From: Ectopseudomonas khazarica
Lineage (GTDB): Bacteria; Pseudomonadota; Gammaproteobacteria; Pseudomonadales; Pseudomonadaceae
Direction: 5' to 3'
DNA length: 64,000 nt
Assembly: GCF_004521985.1 (NCBI RefSeq)
Contig: NZ_SBHZ01000021.1
Coordinates: forward strand, 1 to 64,000
Shown: in pieces, positions 60,940 through 64,000 of the stretch
Layout of the letters: every line of letters begins with the position of its first letter
How positions within the stretch are numbered: position 1 is the first letter of the stretch
Notes under the pieces: model-generated
Told to the model about the DNA's origin: nothing
The model's database searches: none
What the model saw: the letters and a program-made list of their open reading frames with translations, nothing else
Translations under genes and position numbers: made by a program

Positions 60940-61500
60940 TCAGTACTCTGCGATCATCCGAATGACAGCAATATTCACAGTCTCACCTTCCCTGGTGGCC
61001 CAGTTGATGAAGCTCGATCCCTCAAGGATACTGAGCAGCAAGTAAGACTTTTCTCTGGCCCCTCGCCCCCGGGCTAACTCACCAGCGGCAATGCCTTCGT
61101 CCATCACTCTGGTCAACCAAGACAACTGCACATCAAAGAACCGTCGTGTCAGGCGTTGAAGCCCGTCGGGCAATGCAGCCATTTCAGCTGCTAGCGCACC
61201 ACACAATGGCAACAGACCACCCTCGGTGCTGGAGTAGAAGAGCACAAAGAAAGCCTTGAGCCTCTCAACTGCACCTGCCTGATTGATCTCGATTCGCTCG
61301 AACTCGGCTTGCACCCGCGAGACGTACTCTTCGACGATCGCGATCCCCAAGTCTTCCTTTGTAGGGAAGTGGTAGTGAATGCTCGCCTTGCGAATACCTA
61401 CCGCGTCTGCAAGATCTGCATAGCTGAACGCTGCATACCCTTTAGTGCGCATCAGCCCTTCAGCGGCTTGAATTAACGCGTCCCGTGTTGCCAGTGCCAT
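60940..61500 (-). CDS. TetR-family repressor of the stress cluster
   Basis: 186 residues. HTH: YAAFSYADLADAVGIRKASIHYHFPTKEDLG, the classic TetR signature. The C-terminal ligand domain has Cys99-type sequence (GLLPLCGALAAEMA), as in NemR-like sensors of electrophiles. It is in the same orientation as its likely targets, between the SDR and AhpD-like genes. The matching palindromes at 60862 and 62366 are its likely sites. Confidence 0.88.
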   Translation of the reverse strand: MALATRDALIQAAEGLMRTKGYAAFSYADLADAVGIRKASIHYHFPTKEDLGIAIVEEYVSRVQAEFERIEINQAGAVERLKAFFVLFYSSTEGGLLPLCGALAAEMAALPDGLQRLTRRFFDVQLSWLTRVMDEGIAAGELARGRGAREKSYLLLSILEGSSFINWATREGETVNIAVIRMIAEY

Positions 61501-61562
61501 AACTTCTCCTGCCGTAATCGCCCCGACCAGAAAAGAGCGATTCCGGCCACTACGCAGTTATC

Positions 61563-62348
61563 TTACTTACCTTGCTTACGGCCAGCCATGACCCCACCGT
61601 CCACGTCCCAAACAGCACCGGTCACCCAGGACGTCTTGTCGGAGAGCAGGAACACGATGGACTCAGCAACGTCACGCGGAGTGCCGTTACGGCCCAGCGG
61701 GTGGAAATTGTTGAAGTCATTCAGCGCACCAGCCAACTGATCGCCGGGGATGAAGCGCTCGAAGATCTTCGTTTCCACAATACCCGGGCTGACCGAGTTG
61801 ACGCGAATACCGTGCTGGGCCAGCTCTGCTGCCGCGTGTGTGGTCAAGGTGTCCAGGCCAATTTTGGCCATCGAGTAGGCCGAGGCCGGAACACCCTCGA
61901 CCGCCTGCCTGGCTGCTACCGCGGTGACGTTCACGATCGAACCGGGTTTGCCCTGAGCTACCAGCTCCGCCGCTACTTGACGGGTTAGGAAGAAGATGGC
62001 GCGGTTCAGATTCAGGAAGTTGTCGTAATCCTCAAGCGAGTGCTCGATGAATGCTTTCGGGTAGTAGATACCCGCGGAATTGACCATCAGATCAATGTCC
62101 TTGTGGCTTGCGGCCAGTTTCTCGATCAGCGCTTGGACGCTGGCGAAATCGGTCAGATCTACAGCATAGGCCACGACCTTGTCTTCGCCGGCAACGGCGG
62201 CCAGTTGTTGGCGTGCAGCTTCGGCTTTCTCAGGGCGGTTGCCCACGATCACAACCGAACCGCCTTGCTCGGCGACCATCTGCGCGGTTTCGAGACCAAT
62301 GCCACTCGTGCCACCCACTACCAGAAGCTTGCGACCTTTGAACTGCAT
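61563..62348 (-). CDS. Short-chain dehydrogenase/reductase
   Basis: 261 residues. NAD(P) motif GGTSGIG (12-18), NSAGIYY, and catalytic YSMAK. The Ser expected before it (usually NVSS) is NVTA here, so the proton relay may use Thr or be weak. Classical SDR length. First gene of the minus-strand cluster with the TetR palindrome upstream. Likely reduces a carbonyl or quinone. Confidence 0.88.
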   Translation of the reverse strand: MQFKGRKLLVVGGTSGIGLETAQMVAEQGGSVVIVGNRPEKAEAARQQLAAVAGEDKVVAYAVDLTDFASVQALIEKLAASHKDIDLMVNSAGIYYPKAFIEHSLEDYDNFLNLNRAIFFLTRQVAAELVAQGKPGSIVNVTAVAARQAVEGVPASAYSMAKIGLDTLTTHAAAELAQHGIRVNSVSPGIVETKIFERFIPGDQLAGALNDFNNFHPLGRNGTPRDVAESIVFLLSDKTSWVTGAVWDVDGGVMAGRKQGK

Positions 62349-62365
62349 GGTGATGCCCTCTGTTT

Positions 62366-62387
62366 GTCTACCTACTAGTTGGTAGAC
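62366..62387. promoter_or_regulatory. TetR-type operator upstream of the SDR gene
   Basis: Perfect palindrome GTCTACC (62366-62372) and GGTAGAC (62381-62387) with TACTAGTT between. It sits 18 bp before the SDR start and matches the site at 60862-60880. Confidence 0.7.
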
Positions 62388-62503
62388 TAGATTTCGAACG
62401 GAGAGATGTCAAGCTACCGCTGATCGAGTAGTCAGAGAATGTCCGGTACACCCTTGCACGACCAGGCTAAATCAACTCTGGACTGCAGAGTGATGCCCAG
62501 GAG

Positions 62504-62917
62504 CTACTTTGCCCCTGGTTTTGGCGCAAGCTCGATGACCTTGCCTTGAGCAACACCTTTCAGCTGTGCTAGCTCAAGCATGAGGCGTTGATTCACGGAG
62601 GCAAGGCGAGCGATCTCCTCCAGAAGTAGGCTGTTCTCTGCGCGGAGGGCTTTGTTGAGATCCTTCTCCTTCATGAGCGCCTGGTGCTTCGAATCACGCT
62701 GAGCGCGCGTCGATTTCCCTATGAGGCTGCGGATACGCTCCGCCACGGCCGGGTAGGTGTTATGGATCAGCCCGGGGGTGACGCCTGCCGCTCTGGCGAC
62801 CGAGGAGATGGAGAGCTTCTCATTGCCGGCGAGCATCCTATCGATGACCTTGTTGAGCGCATCGGCAGTCTTTGGGCGAGAGCGGCCCTTGGACGGCTCG
62901 GTCGACTTGCTAGCCAT
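62504..62917 (-). CDS. Small partner protein of the tyrosine recombinase (TnpC-like)
   Basis: 137 residues: an HTH-like N-terminal part (LSISSVARAAGVTPGLIHNTYPAVAERIRSLIGK) and a long coiled coil (LMKEKDLNKALRAENSLLLEEIARLASVNQRLMLELAQLKG). The pattern is that of DUF6262/TnpC proteins encoded next to Tn554-like integrases. It overlaps the recombinase gene by 8 bp. Confidence 0.7.
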   Translation of the reverse strand: MASKSTEPSKGRSRPKTADALNKVIDRMLAGNEKLSISSVARAAGVTPGLIHNTYPAVAERIRSLIGKSTRAQRDSKHQALMKEKDLNKALRAENSLLLEEIARLASVNQRLMLELAQLKGVAQGKVIELAPKPGAK

Positions 62918-63600
62918 TCACAGCCTCCTCAAGCTCCTGGTCATCCGGCGACAACCCAAGACTATTGATCACGTCGAGGGCGACCTGCAGGTCGCGCTCT
63001 GCACGCTGTTTCACTGCCGGCCCTGCGTCCTCAATTTTCATTAGCTCCCGTTGCTGGGAGTAGATGCCTTGCCAAGTGCCTGCAAACGTCTCATCGATCA
63101 CCGAGTGTTTGCACCCAGGGCACCTGGTGGCCTCGTACAACCCAGCGCCTCCGCAACCACGCTCAGTGGCAATGCACCATCCGTGACCGGTTGCGCGAAT
63201 GTTCGCATGAGGTGCCGTTTGGGCCAGCAAGGCGGCCCTGTCCTTGACCGGAATCGCACGCAACTCAACGATTTTGCTCCCGGCACCACCTGCCAAAGGC
63301 TGGTCATCAAGCCAGGACTCAATGAGGTCGATCTTGAACTCCGTCATCTGCTGCAGGATCTCATCGAACAGCGTCAGATCCTGGAGCGGATTGGAGGCGT
63401 AGAGCTGGGTCATGCTCATACTGCTGTGCTTGAGCTGCCACTTGAGGAAGACGAGCGAGGTGCGCCCCATCCGCGACTCAACGAAGCAACGGGCATAGGT
63501 TCGCCGGCACTGGTGAGTGCGCAGCGGCCAGTCACTTCCAGCGGCTTTTGCGATGCGCTTGAAGGACTCATTCGAGCCAGCCTGTCCAAGCACTTCAATG
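62910..63600 (-). pseudogene. Tyrosine recombinase (Tn554 TnpB-like), truncated by IS256-type element
   Basis: The C-terminal catalytic part remains: LRTHQCRRTYARCF (HxxR), LKHSSMSMTQLYASN (H…Y) and a cysteine-rich tail CIATERGC … CPGCKH. The reading frame is open to the IS junction near 63600 (IEVLGQAGSNESFK), with the N-terminal half, including the first catalytic Arg, displaced. The displaced part would lie beyond the IS, outside the window. Confidence 0.75.
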
Positions 63601-64000
63601 GAGGGTGTGCAGAATTTTGTGTAACCGGGGTTGGGGTTACTGCTGCGGCAGCCTGTCTTCGTAGCTGATCGTAAAGCGCGTCAGCGCCGCCTTCCAGTCG
63701 CGGATCGGCATCGTCCATTTCTTGCTGATGTTGCGCAGTGCCAGGTAGAAGAGTTTCAGCAGCGCCTCATCGCTGGGGAACGAGCCCCGGTTCTTGGTGA
63801 TCTTGCGCAAACTCATGTTCACCGACTCGATGGCGTTGGTGGTGTAGATGACCTTGCGGATCTCCGGCGGAAAGTCGAAGAACGGCGTGATCCGGGCCCA
63901 GTTGCGCCGCCAGGACTGACCAATCGGCAGGTAGTCGTCGTCCCATTTGGTCTCGAATTCGCCAAGGCGCAGTTCCGCCTCGTCCGCCGTGCTGGACTGG
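63601..64000 (-). mobile_element. IS256-family insertion sequence (right end, partial)
   Basis: Begins GAGGGTGTGCAGAATTTTGT, an IS256-like terminal repeat, followed by the 3' end of the transposase gene. It disrupts the tyrosine recombinase. The rest runs past the window edge. Confidence 0.8.
63637..64000 (-). CDS. IS256-family transposase, C-terminal part
   Basis: The open frame from the window edge to the TAA at 63637 covers about 120 residues: GEFETKWDDDYLPIGQSWRRNWARITPFF, then IRKVIYTTNAIESVNMSLRKITKNRGSFPSDEALLKLFYLAL, the IS256 signature with the catalytic Glu in NAIE. Complete gene lies outside the window. Confidence 0.93.
   Translation of the reverse strand, partial: QSSTADEAELRLGEFETKWDDDYLPIGQSWRRNWARITPFFDFPPEIRKVIYTTNAIESVNMSLRKITKNRGSFPSDEALLKLFYLALRNISKKWTMPIRDWKAALTRFTISYEDRLPQQ

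Overview
The window looks like a Pseudomonas-type chromosome (Pseudomonas/Stutzerimonas group) carrying a large composite mobile region. The evidence for the host is GC-rich recC-recB-recD genes in one overlapping operon, rRNA-type promoters with TAGAAT -10 boxes at the left edge, and an MvaT/MvaU-family (Pseudomonas H-NS-like) gene further in.

Layout. (1) 1-14.2 kb, core chromosome: three tandem rRNA-type promoters firing leftward off the window, recD, recB and recC (minus strand), a GAF-GGDEF diguanylate cyclase, a chemoreceptor, a GNAT acetyltransferase and a small conserved protein. (2) 14.24-14.5 kb, island edge: the 3' half of a tRNA with its own terminator, next to a P4-type tyrosine integrase. 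(3) 14.5-22.5 kb, element backbone: two AlpA-type regulators, small zinc-ribbon proteins, an array of GTTCTCTAGAAC iterons spaced 30-32 bp, a MobC-like/MOBP relaxase pair, and small unknown genes. (4) 22.7-42.4 kb, cargo, mostly defence-like: a PIN-domain protein, a membrane/secreted pair, a Gabija-like OLD nuclease plus UvrD helicase pair, a protein with an ExK nuclease-like motif, a protein with a HEPN RX4H motif, a membrane/secreted/lipoprotein trio, an SF1 helicase plus PD-(D/E)XK nuclease pair, a very unusual tandem-repeat RNA locus, a McrBC-like pair and a DHH-like protein. (5) 42.5-51.6 kb, backbone again: duplicated non-coding modules with palindromes and short iterons, decayed ORFs, a large replication-type helicase, HTH proteins, a coiled-coil protein and an MvaT-family silencer. 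(6) 51.6-54.2 kb: a BsuBI/PstI-type restriction-modification operon. (7) 54.3-58.1 kb: a 5'-truncated umuC/rulB and an intact IS21-family insertion with a perfect 9-bp target duplication. (8) 58.3-62.4 kb: a minus-strand cluster for electrophile/redox stress (tautomerase, Old Yellow Enzyme homologue, OsmC, AhpD-like, TetR, SDR) with two matching operator palindromes. (9) 62.5-64 kb: a truncated tyrosine recombinase with its small partner, cut by an IS256-family transposase that runs off the window.

The most striking locus is at 36975-37486. Ten tandem 37-bp units, read on the minus strand, each carry a 20-nt stem-loop nearly identical to a type I-F CRISPR repeat (the Cas6f/Csy4 substrate). 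There are no variable spacers and no cas genes. The array sits between a strong minus-strand promoter and a minus-strand intrinsic terminator. It looks like a dedicated non-coding RNA of repeat mimics, conceivably an RNA-based anti-CRISPR or decoy, inside a defence island.

Functional assignments come from motifs and remembered family features only; no database search was run. The 16-51 kb stretch is visibly more AT-rich than the flanking core and the 54-63 kb stretch.
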